Shown: positions 26,572 through 34,909 of the stretch, one piece after another
How positions within the stretch are numbered: position 1 is the first letter of the stretch
Layout: each line of letters begins with the position of its first letter
Assembly (NCBI GenBank): GCA_937896065.1
Contig: CALBLI010000036.1
Coordinates: forward strand, 1 to 38,164
Length of the DNA stretch: 38,164 nt
DNA from: an uncultured Caryophanales bacterium
Lineage (GTDB): Bacteria > Bacillota_I > Bacilli_A > RFN20 > CAG-288
Direction of reading: 5' to 3'
The notes under the pieces: model-generated
Database searches by the model: none
Told to the model about the DNA's origin: nothing
Seen by the model: only the letters and a program-made list of their open reading frames with translations
Translations under genes and position numbers: made by a program

Positions 26572-26577
26572 TATAAT
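26572..26577 (+). promoter_or_regulatory. Candidate -10 for the Asp23-nusB-xse cluster
   Basis: TATAAT lies 25 bases before the Asp23-family start and is followed by GGAGGT. No convincing -35 is seen, so read-through from tex is equally possible. Confidence 0.35.
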
Positions 26578-26602
26578 TATATAAAAATAATATGGAGGTA
26601 GT

Positions 26603-26935
26603 ATGAATCAATATTTTGTAATATCTAATGATAAAAATGGCAAGCTTGCTATATCAAGTTCAGTTTTTGAAAATATTGCTGACAGCGTCTTAAATGATAT
26701 GATTGAAAATGAATATAAAAATAAATTAATAAAATCATATGAGAAGAAAAAGACAAAAGCTAAGGTCAGTATTTCAAAAGATAAAATTAATGTCGAATGC
26801 TTACTCATCATTTCAAAAGATGCTGATTTAAAAACATTATCGGATGCTGTTAAAGATACTATATATGAAAATATATATAGACAAACTGAAATTTCTAATA
26901 TTAAAATTCTAACAACAATTCTTTTAACTGATTAA
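26603..26935 (+). CDS. Asp23/Gls24 (YloU/YqhY) family protein
   Basis: A 110-aa small alpha/beta protein fitting the Asp23/DUF322 family: GKLAISSSVFENIADSVLND at the N-terminus, then a basic strand (KKKTKAKVSISKDKINVECLLII) and a C-terminal helix DAVKDTIYENIYRQTEISNIKI. In Bacillus the homologue YqhY is encoded just before nusB and affects lipid-synthesis regulation; the position here is the same apart from one inserted gene. Cytoplasmic, sometimes membrane-associated. GGAGGT precedes the ATG. Confidence 0.8.
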   Translation: MNQYFVISNDKNGKLAISSSVFENIADSVLNDMIENEYKNKLIKSYEKKKTKAKVSISKDKINVECLLIISKDADLKTLSDAVKDTIYENIYRQTEISNIKILTTILLTD

Positions 26936-26936
26936 T

Positions 26937-27494
26937 ATGGATGATAATACTAAAAAAACTGAGAAAAGGATTGCTAATAAATATTTGATTTGTAATGGAC
27001 TCATCATTGTATTTTCAATTCTACATTTAATATTTGCATTAGTCTTTCAATCAACATGTAAAGTTGATGATTTGAAAGTGAGTGGCTATTGTTTTGGTGG
27101 AATGTATTCTTTTTCATCATTGATTACGTTATGTACTTCTAATATTTCAAATTTGAGTCAAATAAAATCAGTCAGTGGTTTTACCACTCTTGCTATTGCT
27201 TTACCGATGGTGATACTGGCAGCTACTGCTAGTAAAAAGAAAAGCTATTTTTTATTAATCAATGCAATAATCTATCTAATTGATACAATTTTAATGGTGC
27301 CATTACTTGTACTTGCTAGCAAAGATGTTTATAATTATAAACTAAATGCTTGTGATTATTCTTTAATTGTTATTATGCATGTTTTGTTCATGACGTTTTT
27401 AGTATTTGCTGTGTTTGTTGAAAGAAAAGAAAGAATAAAATCTAAATCACAGATAGATAAAGAAGATATTTTATATATGGATGAGGGTAAATGA
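26937..27494 (+). CDS. Unknown four-helix membrane protein
   Basis: A 185-aa protein with about four hydrophobic segments (about 18-40, 55-75, 85-103 and 105-155, the last long enough to hold two) and a charged C-terminal tail. I do not recognise the family. It starts 1 nt after the Asp23-type stop without a Shine-Dalgarno, so it is translationally coupled to it, and overlaps the region just before nusB. In Gram-positive cocci a membrane protein, AmaP, anchors Asp23; this protein could be a functional analogue, but I see no sequence evidence for homology. Confidence 0.65.
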   Translation: MDDNTKKTEKRIANKYLICNGLIIVFSILHLIFALVFQSTCKVDDLKVSGYCFGGMYSFSSLITLCTSNISNLSQIKSVSGFTTLAIALPMVILAATASKKKSYFLLINAIIYLIDTILMVPLLVLASKDVYNYKLNACDYSLIVIMHVLFMTFLVFAVFVERKERIKSKSQIDKEDILYMDEGK

Positions 27495-27495
27495 T

Positions 27496-27912
27496 ATGAG
27501 TAGAGAAAATATGACAAGAACTAGTCAAAGAGAGAAAGTTATGCAAAGCATTTATCAACTATTGTTTGATATTGATAACAATATTGAATATGATGCAACG
27601 GTTATTATCAATAGCGTTTTTAATACTTCAGATTTTTCATTGATTCCTGAATTTGCACAAAAAATATATGTCTATGCTCTTGATAATTTTGAAGACATAA
27701 AAAAAATAATCAAAGATAATCTAACTACTTGGAGTTATGAACGTCTTGATCCAATTGTCAAAGCTGTTTTATTTACAGCTTTATCTGAATATATTTATGT
27801 TAAGGATACTCCTAAAACTGTTGTCATCAATGAAGCTATCAAGTTAACGAAAAGTTATGCATCAGTAACTGATTATAAGTTTGTTAATTCACTTTTAGAT
27901 AAGGTTCTTTAA
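27496..27912 (+). CDS. nusB: Transcription antitermination factor NusB
   Basis: A 138-aa all-helical NusB. It has TSQREKVMQSIYQLLFDID at the N-terminus (the R-x-x-A/V-x-Q-x-LF/Y pattern), ERLDPIVKAVLFTALSEYIY, and TPKTVVINEAIKLTKSYASVTDYKFVNSLLDKVL at the end, the most conserved part. It works with NusE (S10) on boxA sites in rRNA transcription. Start ATG 27496 is chosen because GAGGG lies eight bases upstream; an earlier in-frame ATG at 27481 would overlap the previous gene. Confidence 0.93.
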   Translation: MSRENMTRTSQREKVMQSIYQLLFDIDNNIEYDATVIINSVFNTSDFSLIPEFAQKIYVYALDNFEDIKKIIKDNLTTWSYERLDPIVKAVLFTALSEYIYVKDTPKTVVINEAIKLTKSYASVTDYKFVNSLLDKVL

Positions 27913-27913
27913 T

Positions 27914-29188
27914 ATGGATAATAATGAAATTATTTTTTCAGTAAAAGAATTATCTAATATTTTAAAAGCGTGCTTTGAAAGGAAAGAATTTACTAATCTT
28001 TCAGTGATGGGTGAGATATATTCAATTAAATTAGGAAGTAAGTTTTCTTATATTGATTTAGGTGATACAGATAGCGAACAAAGTAATGGTCCTATTTTAA
28101 AAATTGCTTTTCAAATGTTTTCATCTAACTTTTATATTCTTAATAAATTATCTAAAGGTGATGTTATTAAAGTAAGAGGTAAATTGTCATATTATCCGCA
28201 TGGATGTTCGTTAACATTATGGGCAAATCATGTCGAAACTGTTTTAGATACATTAGGTAAAAATTTATTAAAGAAAAGAAAGATACTTGAAAATCTTGAT
28301 AAATTAGGATATTTAAATCCTGAAAGAAAGAAACCTATTCCTGAATATGTTACAAAAATAGGTATTGTAACGGCTAATAATTCGGCAGCTTACTCTGATA
28401 TTTTAGAATCTTTAAAAACTAGATTTCCTGTTTCTACTATATTATATCCGTGTCAGGTTCAAGGTGATAATGCTGCTAAAACAATGATTAAATCAATAAA
28501 AATGGCAAATGATGATAAGGTTGATGTCATTTTTTTGGGAAGAGGTGGTGGAAGCAATACTGATTTGTCAGCTTTTGATGATGAAGAACTTGCTATTTGC
28601 ATTGCAACATCAAAAATTCCAGTAATTACATGCATTGGACATTCTATTGATGAATCAATTGCAGATAGAGTAGCTGATAAAAGTTTCATTACTCCAACTG
28701 ATGCTGGAAAAAGCATCAATGTATCTAAAGAAGATATTAAAAAAGATATTTCTAGTTACAAGGATGAATTAAATAATCGAATTGTAAATATCATTCATAA
28801 TTATGAACTAATTTTACAAGATTATAAAAACAAATTAGATTCATCTTCATTACCTTCAAAATTAAAAGTAGCTAAAACTAATATTGAAAAATACAAAAAT
28901 TTGTTAAATAATTATTTTATAAATGATGTAAAACAAAATAAAATGAATATACAAACATTTGCTAACAGATTAAATTATTTACATCAAAATAATATTAATT
29001 TTTATAAAGATCTTATCTACTCTTATAAATTAAAAATTGAAAAATATAATGACGATTCAATCTTAAATCGTGGATACATCAAAGTCTTTAAAAATGATAA
29101 AATGATAAAAAGTGCAACTGATTTAAGTAAAAATGATGAGATTAAATTGTCGTTTGCAGATGGCAGTAAAAAAGCAGTGATTAAGTGA
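27914..29188 (+). CDS. xseA: Exodeoxyribonuclease VII large subunit
   Basis: A 424-aa nuclease subunit degrading single-stranded DNA with XseB. The N-terminal OB fold runs about 1-105 (SVMGEIYSIKLGSKFSYIDL). The catalytic domain holds KIGIVTANNSAAYSDILESL, YPCQVQGDNAAKTMIKSI, the GRGGGSNTDLSAFDDEELA box and PVITCIGHSIDESIADRVADKSFITPTDAG. A coiled-coil region and the C-terminal LNRGYIKVFK segment follow. It starts 1 nt after nusB and is 7 nt before xseB. Confidence 0.95.
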   Translation: MDNNEIIFSVKELSNILKACFERKEFTNLSVMGEIYSIKLGSKFSYIDLGDTDSEQSNGPILKIAFQMFSSNFYILNKLSKGDVIKVRGKLSYYPHGCSLTLWANHVETVLDTLGKNLLKKRKILENLDKLGYLNPERKKPIPEYVTKIGIVTANNSAAYSDILESLKTRFPVSTILYPCQVQGDNAAKTMIKSIKMANDDKVDVIFLGRGGGSNTDLSAFDDEELAICIATSKIPVITCIGHSIDESIADRVADKSFITPTDAGKSINVSKEDIKKDISSYKDELNNRIVNIIHNYELILQDYKNKLDSSSLPSKLKVAKTNIEKYKNLLNNYFINDVKQNKMNIQTFANRLNYLHQNNINFYKDLIYSYKLKIEKYNDDSILNRGYIKVFKNDKMIKSATDLSKNDEIKLSFADGSKKAVIK

Positions 29189-29195
29189 GGTAAAT

Positions 29196-29396
29196 ATGGC
29201 TAAAGAAAAAAGTGATAAAACTTATAAAGAATTAGAAGACGATTTAAAAAAAGTATTAGAAAAATTAAGTGATGAAAATCTTCCTTTAGATGAGTCAAGA
29301 AAATATTATTTAGAGGGGAAAGATTTGATAACTTCCATGGAGAAAAAAATTGAAGAACTTGAAAAAGAAGTCACCAATACCATCAAAGAAAACTAA
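29196..29396 (+). CDS. xseB: Exodeoxyribonuclease VII small subunit
   Basis: A 66-aa helical protein: TYKELEDDLKKVLEKLSDENLPLDESRKYYLEGKDL and a coiled-coil end. This matches the small subunit pattern (…LEEIV..LE.G..LEES...YE.G..L...C). GAGGT precedes the ATG. Its 3' end overlaps the presumed start of dxs by 47 nt in another frame. Confidence 0.92.
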   Translation: MAKEKSDKTYKELEDDLKKVLEKLSDENLPLDESRKYYLEGKDLITSMEKKIEELEKEVTNTIKEN

Positions 29397-31221
29397 ATCA
29401 CTACTTGGTTATGATGATTTATCAATAAATCAACTCAAAGTTTTAGCAAGTGATGTAAGAAGTGATATATTATCGGTCTGCTTAAATAATGGTGGTCATC
29501 TATCAAGCAACTTAGGCAGTGTTGAGCTTACTATTGAATGCTTAAGACATTTTGATGCTATCAATGATGATATCATTTTTGATGTTGGCCATCAGGCATA
29601 TGCATATAAAATATTGACCGGTCGCAACTTAAAAGATATTCGTGAATTAGATGGAATATCTCCCTTTTTAGATAGAAATGAATCTAAGTTTGATAAGTAT
29701 TGCTCTGGTCATGCAGGAGATGCACTTCCTGTAGCAGTTGGTTTTGCTAAAGCAAAACAGCTTGAAAAATCATCATCATATACTATCTGTGTTACTGGTG
29801 ATTCTTCTATTGTAAATGGTCTAGCTTTTGAGTCATTGAATTATCTTGCTGATGATAAAATTAAAAGACTTATCATCATCGTAAATGATAATGGAATGGC
29901 TATTTCACAAAATGTAGGCTTTATGAAAAAACAATTTCAAAAGATGCGTAATTCAAAGTTTTATTTTAATACATCTTCATTTTTGAATAGAAAAATGTCT
30001 AAAAACAAAATTACACGTAAATTATTTTATGGTTTAAAAAGAATTAAAGATAAAGTTAAACAGATGGTCTTGCCAAATAATTTCTTTGAATCAATAGGCT
30101 TAAAATATATTGGACCATTTAATGGAAATGACTTAAATGCTTTAGATTTAGCATTTAAGAAAGCTAAACTTGTCAGTGAAAATGGTCCGGTAATTTTACA
30201 TTTATTAACTAAAAAGGGATATGGATATTATCCGGCAATGAATGATAAAAATGGCAGTTTTCATGGTGTATCTCCTGAATTTGATGATTTGATTGTTGAA
30301 GATACTAAAGAGAACTTTTTGTCATTGAAAGAAAAATATTTATTTAAAAAGATGGAAGATGATAAAAAAATGATTATTATTACACCAGCCATGCTTGTTG
30401 GTTCTAAACTATCTTCATTACAAAATAAATATCCTGAGCGTGTTATTGATGTTGGAATTGCTGAGGAAAACGCAATTTCATTTGCATCTGGTCTTGCATT
30501 AAAAAACTATCATCCAGTTGTGGATATTTATTCTACATTTTTGCAGCGTGGTTATGATGAAGTTATTGAAGATATAGTTAGAAATAAAATATCAGCTTTA
30601 TTTTTTGTAGAGCGTGCAGGTTTAGTTGGAAGCGATGGTGCATCTCATCAGGGCTTGTATGATGTTTCTTATTTAAAAACAATACCTAATGTCAAGATTT
30701 ATATGCCATTTGATAAAAAGAGTTTTACTTATTTAATGTCTGCAGATTATTTTTCTAATGACTATCCTTCATTTATTAGATTATCTAAAGATGACATTAT
30801 AAGAGAAGATTATCCTATAATTTATATGAAAGATTATCTTCTTTATAAAAAGGGTAAATCTGCTTTAATAATTGCAATCGGTCAAGAAGGTTTTAAACTT
30901 ATTAAAAAATATTTTAAACATGAATATACATTAATTACTTTACTTGACTTACTACCTGAATATGACATCTTAAATGAAATTGATTTTAAACAATATAATG
31001 ATGTAATAATATATGATCCTTACTCGACTATTGAAGGGACTGTATCCTATCTATCATTGTATTTAACTTCAATAAATTATAAAGGCAATTATCATTATTT
31101 TTCATTCAATTGTGAATTTGTAACACATGGAGATATTGATTCCCTTTATAAAAGGTATAAGCTTGATCATGAGTCAGTCTATTTGAAGATAAATAAAATT
31201 TTAAATTATAAAAATAAATAA
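29350..31221 (+). CDS. dxs: 1-deoxy-D-xylulose-5-phosphate synthase
   Basis: Up to 623 aa; a thiamine-diphosphate enzyme condensing pyruvate with glyceraldehyde 3-phosphate, the first step of the MEP isoprenoid path. Conserved parts include GHLSSNLGSVELTIECLRHFD, DVGHQAYAYKILTGR, VNDNGMAISQNVG, GPFNGNDLNAL, and in the C-terminal half DVGIAEENAISFASGLALK (catalytic Glu) and SDGASHQGLYDVSYL. The ThDP/Mg motif reads GDSS where GDGA is usual. No ATG is available near the expected start; TTG 29350, with GGAGA six bases upstream, gives the full-length chain and overlaps xseB. A second TTG at 29359 is the alternative. Confidence 0.9.
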   Translation: MKNLKKKSPIPSKKTKSLLGYDDLSINQLKVLASDVRSDILSVCLNNGGHLSSNLGSVELTIECLRHFDAINDDIIFDVGHQAYAYKILTGRNLKDIRELDGISPFLDRNESKFDKYCSGHAGDALPVAVGFAKAKQLEKSSSYTICVTGDSSIVNGLAFESLNYLADDKIKRLIIIVNDNGMAISQNVGFMKKQFQKMRNSKFYFNTSSFLNRKMSKNKITRKLFYGLKRIKDKVKQMVLPNNFFESIGLKYIGPFNGNDLNALDLAFKKAKLVSENGPVILHLLTKKGYGYYPAMNDKNGSFHGVSPEFDDLIVEDTKENFLSLKEKYLFKKMEDDKKMIIITPAMLVGSKLSSLQNKYPERVIDVGIAEENAISFASGLALKNYHPVVDIYSTFLQRGYDEVIEDIVRNKISALFFVERAGLVGSDGASHQGLYDVSYLKTIPNVKIYMPFDKKSFTYLMSADYFSNDYPSFIRLSKDDIIREDYPIIYMKDYLLYKKGKSALIIAIGQEGFKLIKKYFKHEYTLITLLDLLPEYDILNEIDFKQYNDVIIYDPYSTIEGTVSYLSLYLTSINYKGNYHYFSFNCEFVTHGDIDSLYKRYKLDHESVYLKINKILNYKNK

Positions 31222-31265
31222 ATTAAACTATATATAATATAGTTACATATAATAAGGAGAAGTAT

Positions 31266-32915
31266 ATGCTTGAAGAATTACATATTAAAAATTTAGCTCT
31301 GATTGAAGATAATAATATTGACTTTACTTCGCCTTATATTGCTCTTGTTGGTGAAACAGGTGCTGGTAAAACTCTTATTGTTGATTCGCTTTCCATTTTA
31401 AAAGGTGGGAAATTTGATACGTCACTTATTCGGGATAAAAATTTAAAAACAAGCGTTGCTGCTTTTTTTAATCTTGATGATAATTTTATAAAGAATCATC
31501 AAGAAGTTATTGATTTTGTTGATGGCAAATCACTTTTAATTAAAAGAGTTATTAATACTGATAATACTTCTAAATATTACATCAATGATGAAATTGTTAC
31601 GGCTGGTAAATATAAAGAAGTCACTTCTCATCTAATTGATATTCATTCACAAGGAGAAAATTCATCACTTTTAAATGAAAATAATCATCTTTTCTATCTT
31701 GATCAATTTGCAATTAAAGATATTTCTAAAATAAAGAAAGAGTATTGTGATTTATATGTAAAATATCAAGAAGATATAAAAGAATTGAATAAATTGATTG
31801 AAGATAATAAAGACATTGATGAAGAATATTTAAATTATCAAATTAAAGAAATCAAAAAATATGATTTAAAAGAAAATGAGATTGAAGATTTGCTTGCTGA
31901 AGAGAAAACACTTAAAAATTTTGAATCAATCTCTGAAAGTTATAATCAATATCAGTCAATTAAAAATAATAATTCTTTATCTTTAGATGATTTGCTATCA
32001 AGACTTATTATTAATTTAAAGAAATTTAAAGATACTAGTTTAGATGAAGAAAGCAAGAAAATTAATGAAAGTATTAATAACTTGCTTGATAGTTTAGATG
32101 ATTTTGAAAATAAATTTAAAAGTCTTGACTTTGATCCAAAAAGGATTGATTACGTCAATGAAAGATTATTTAATTTGAAAGGCTTGATGCGAAAATATGG
32201 TAACTCAACAAATGATATTTTAAAAAAACTGAAAGAATTTGAAAATAGTCTTGAAAAATCTTCGGATTTTGAAACTATCAAAAAAGATATGTCAATTAAA
32301 ATTGAAGCTGATAAAAATAAATGTATAGCTAAAGCAAAAGAGCTATCAATAATTAGAAAAAACAGTGCATTAAAACTTGAAAAAGAATTATCAAACATTA
32401 TGGCTTCATTAGGTTTGAAAGTTGGCGGATTTAAAATTGATTTCACTGATTGTGAATTATCAGTAAATGGTATTGATAAAGTTAAATTTTTAGTATGCCT
32501 AAATGAAGGTATGCCATTTGCTTCACTAGTTAATGCTTCATCAGGTGGTGAAAATTCACGCTTGATGCTAGCTTTAAAATGTGTTTTAAATGCTTTAGAC
32601 CCATATCAACTTCTTGTTTTTGATGAAATTGATACGGGAGTTAGTGGTAAAATTGCTTACCTTGTTGGTAAGAAAATTAAAGAATTATCTTCTTCATCAC
32701 AAATTATTGTTATTTCACATTTACCGCAAGTTATTTCCTCTTCAATTAGTTGCTATGAAGTTACAAAAACTAGCAAAGACAACGTAACTATTTCAAAGAT
32801 TAAGCTATTAGAACCTGAATTAAAAGTTGAAGCGGTTGCTAAACTTTTATCATCATCTAAAGTTACTGATGAAGCAAGGCTTCAAGCTAAAAAATTGATT
32901 GACGAATTTAAATAA
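31266..32915 (+). CDS. recN: DNA repair protein RecN
   Basis: A 549-aa SMC-like ATPase for double-strand break repair. The N-terminal head has LEELHIKNLALIEDNNIDF and Walker A VGETGAGKTLIVDSL (about 30-43). A long charged coiled-coil middle (about 150-370) follows. The C-terminal head has signature NASSGGENSRLMLALK and Walker B LLVFDEIDTGVSGKIA, then the ISHLPQV segment. Length agrees with the family. AAGGAG precedes the ATG, and a TATAAT in 31222-31255 may give it its own promoter. It overlaps dinB by one base. Confidence 0.96.
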   Translation: MLEELHIKNLALIEDNNIDFTSPYIALVGETGAGKTLIVDSLSILKGGKFDTSLIRDKNLKTSVAAFFNLDDNFIKNHQEVIDFVDGKSLLIKRVINTDNTSKYYINDEIVTAGKYKEVTSHLIDIHSQGENSSLLNENNHLFYLDQFAIKDISKIKKEYCDLYVKYQEDIKELNKLIEDNKDIDEEYLNYQIKEIKKYDLKENEIEDLLAEEKTLKNFESISESYNQYQSIKNNNSLSLDDLLSRLIINLKKFKDTSLDEESKKINESINNLLDSLDDFENKFKSLDFDPKRIDYVNERLFNLKGLMRKYGNSTNDILKKLKEFENSLEKSSDFETIKKDMSIKIEADKNKCIAKAKELSIIRKNSALKLEKELSNIMASLGLKVGGFKIDFTDCELSVNGIDKVKFLVCLNEGMPFASLVNASSGGENSRLMLALKCVLNALDPYQLLVFDEIDTGVSGKIAYLVGKKIKELSSSSQIIVISHLPQVISSSISCYEVTKTSKDNVTISKIKLLEPELKVEAVAKLLSSSKVTDEARLQAKKLIDEFK

Positions 32916-33988
32916 TGAAAAAAATTGTACATATTGATATAAATTGTTTCTTTGCTCAGGCGGAGGTTTTAAAAGATACTAGTTTATCTAATAAACCTAT
33001 TGCTGTTGGATATGATGGTAATAGAGGTGTCTTGTCGACTTGTTCATATGAAGCTAGAAAATATGGTATCCATTCTGGTATGCCTACAAAGGAAGCTAAA
33101 AGGATTCTTCCTCAACTTATAGTTATTCAGGGCGATTATAATTATTATTCTGAACTTTCAAGCCGTTTGTTTGAATATTTAAAAAAAGATTTTCCAATCC
33201 TAGAGGTTGCTTCAATTGATGAATGTTATATTGATATGTCTTCAGCTTTGCAAGATAAAAATGAAGAGGAAGAAATGGATTATTTAAGAGATTTACAAAT
33301 GAATATATATAAATATATTTCATTGAAGTGTTCAATAGGCTTAGGTGATAGTAAATTTTTAGCTAAAATGGCTTCTGATTATAAAAAGCCATTAGGAATA
33401 ACTATAATCCATAAAAAAGATATCAGTAAATATTTGTATCCACTTGATATATCAGCTATGTATGGAATCGGTATTAAAACATCACCAAGATTAAAAAAGA
33501 TAGGCATTAATACAATTGGTGATTTAGCTAAAAAAGATGAGGCTGAATTAAAATTGATTTTTGGTAATACTTATCAGCATTACATTGATTGCTTAAATGG
33601 GACTTCATCTGACGTTGTAACTTCAATTAAAAGCAAACCAAAAAGTATATCGTCTGAAAGAACTTTTTATTTTGATGTATCTGATATTGATGAAATTATG
33701 GATATGGAAAAACTTTGTCTTGATGAATGTTATAAAGAGTTAAAAAAAGTGAAAGCTAAAACTAAAACAGTCATGATCAAATATCGCGATTTAGATTTCA
33801 AAACTTTTTCTAAAAGATTTACAAATAAGGAATATTTTAAAAATAAAAATGAAATATTTCAAACTATTGAACAAATGTTTGACGATAATTATGATGGAAG
33901 AAGTTTAAGACTTGTTGGAGTAGGTCTTGAAAATTTAAAATATGATGAGATCACTTCTAAAAAAGATGAAGATATAAAGTTATTTTAA
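32915..33988 (+). CDS. dinB: Y-family DNA polymerase IV
   Basis: A 357-aa translesion polymerase. The fingers/palm start MKKIVHIDINCFFAQAE keeps the first catalytic Asp, with Asn at the second, non-essential Asp of the usual DMDCFFA. STCSYEARKYGIHSGMP and the catalytic pair in VASIDECYIDMS (about 97-108) are intact. The little-finger domain follows (SISSERTFYFDV). The chain ends IKLF, which resembles a beta-clamp-binding tail. The start overlaps the recN stop by one base (TAATG), and xerD starts 1 nt after it, so repair genes are coupled. Confidence 0.93.
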   Translation: MKKIVHIDINCFFAQAEVLKDTSLSNKPIAVGYDGNRGVLSTCSYEARKYGIHSGMPTKEAKRILPQLIVIQGDYNYYSELSSRLFEYLKKDFPILEVASIDECYIDMSSALQDKNEEEEMDYLRDLQMNIYKYISLKCSIGLGDSKFLAKMASDYKKPLGITIIHKKDISKYLYPLDISAMYGIGIKTSPRLKKIGINTIGDLAKKDEAELKLIFGNTYQHYIDCLNGTSSDVVTSIKSKPKSISSERTFYFDVSDIDEIMDMEKLCLDECYKELKKVKAKTKTVMIKYRDLDFKTFSKRFTNKEYFKNKNEIFQTIEQMFDDNYDGRSLRLVGVGLENLKYDEITSKKDEDIKLF

Positions 33989-33989
33989 G

Positions 33990-34841
33990 ATGAAAATATC
34001 CCTGCTTTTAAATGATTTTCTAATCTATATTGTTACTGAAAAAGGTGACTTAGAAGTTACTAAAAAGATTTATGAAAAAGATCTTTTAGAATTTATCAAT
34101 TATTATAAAGATTTAGATTCTAATGAACTTGATATATCCATTTATGATGACTATTTAGCATATTTAACAGACTGTGGCTTTAAAAAATCAACCATCAATA
34201 GAAAAATGACAACTATTAGAAATTTTTATTATTTTTTAAATAGAAAAGGTTATATTAGATTCTCAGTAAAACAGCTTGAAACTCCTAAAAAGGAAAGAAG
34301 ACTCCCCAAATATTTAACCGATGATGAAGTTGACAGGCTTTTAGATGCATGCAAAGATGATTTATTGGATTTCACGATGATTTTATTTGATTTATCTACA
34401 GGTTTGCGTGTTTCTGAACTTGTTAATTTAAGATATGATAATATTTCTTTTAACGATAGATATGTTAAAGTGAAAGGCAAAAGAGAAAAAAGTAGAATTG
34501 TTCCTTTTTCAAATGAGTGCAAGATTGCCATTGAAAAATATATTCTAACTAAAAAAATTAAGAAAAATTCTTTGCTATTTACTAATGATAAATATTTAAA
34601 AATTAGTCGTCAATCATTTTATCAAACGATTAGAAAATATGCTAAACGTGCAAATATTAATAAAATATTTGGACCTCATGTATTAAGACATACATATGCA
34701 ACAAGATTATTAAACAATGGCATTAAATTAAAACAAATACAGCTACTTTTAGGACATAATCAAATCGAAACTACTGAAATATATACCCATTTAGAAAACA
34801 AAAAAATTCGCTCAATTTACGATGATGCCATCAAAAGATAA
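33990..34841 (+). CDS. xerD: Tyrosine recombinase XerC/XerD type
   Basis: A 283-aa recombinase. The SAM-like N-terminal domain (about 1-95) binds DNA; the catalytic domain has Arg in STGLRVSELVNL, Lys in KGKREKSRIVP, HVLRHTYATRLL (His-x-x-Arg), LLGHNQIETTEIYTHL (His and nucleophile Tyr). Xer proteins resolve chromosome dimers at dif. It directly precedes deoB, the same neighbour as xerD (ripX) in Bacillus subtilis, which favours XerD over XerC or an integrase. The length is slightly short for the family (about 295), with no attachment repeats nearby. Confidence 0.85.
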   Translation: MKISLLLNDFLIYIVTEKGDLEVTKKIYEKDLLEFINYYKDLDSNELDISIYDDYLAYLTDCGFKKSTINRKMTTIRNFYYFLNRKGYIRFSVKQLETPKKERRLPKYLTDDEVDRLLDACKDDLLDFTMILFDLSTGLRVSELVNLRYDNISFNDRYVKVKGKREKSRIVPFSNECKIAIEKYILTKKIKKNSLLFTNDKYLKISRQSFYQTIRKYAKRANINKIFGPHVLRHTYATRLLNNGIKLKQIQLLLGHNQIETTEIYTHLENKKIRSIYDDAIKR

Positions 34842-34854
34842 TAGTTCATTTTGC

Positions 34855-34883
34855 TTGTAAATAATACTTATAAATTCTATAAT
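34855..34883 (+). promoter_or_regulatory. Promoter of deoB
   Basis: TTGTAA -35 (34855-34860), exactly 17 bp, then TATAAT -10 (34878-34883). The predicted leader is about 20 nt and ends in GAGGT before the ATG. It should also drive the two ABC transporter genes that follow deoB. Confidence 0.65.
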
Positions 34884-34909
34884 TTTAATAGTGAAAGTTG
34901 AGGTAAAAT

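Noticed and set aside
33990..34841. Phage integrase marking a mobile element
   Set aside because: Neighbours are repair genes and deoB, the order seen for xerD in Bacillus. No attachment repeats, phage genes or tRNA target are nearby.
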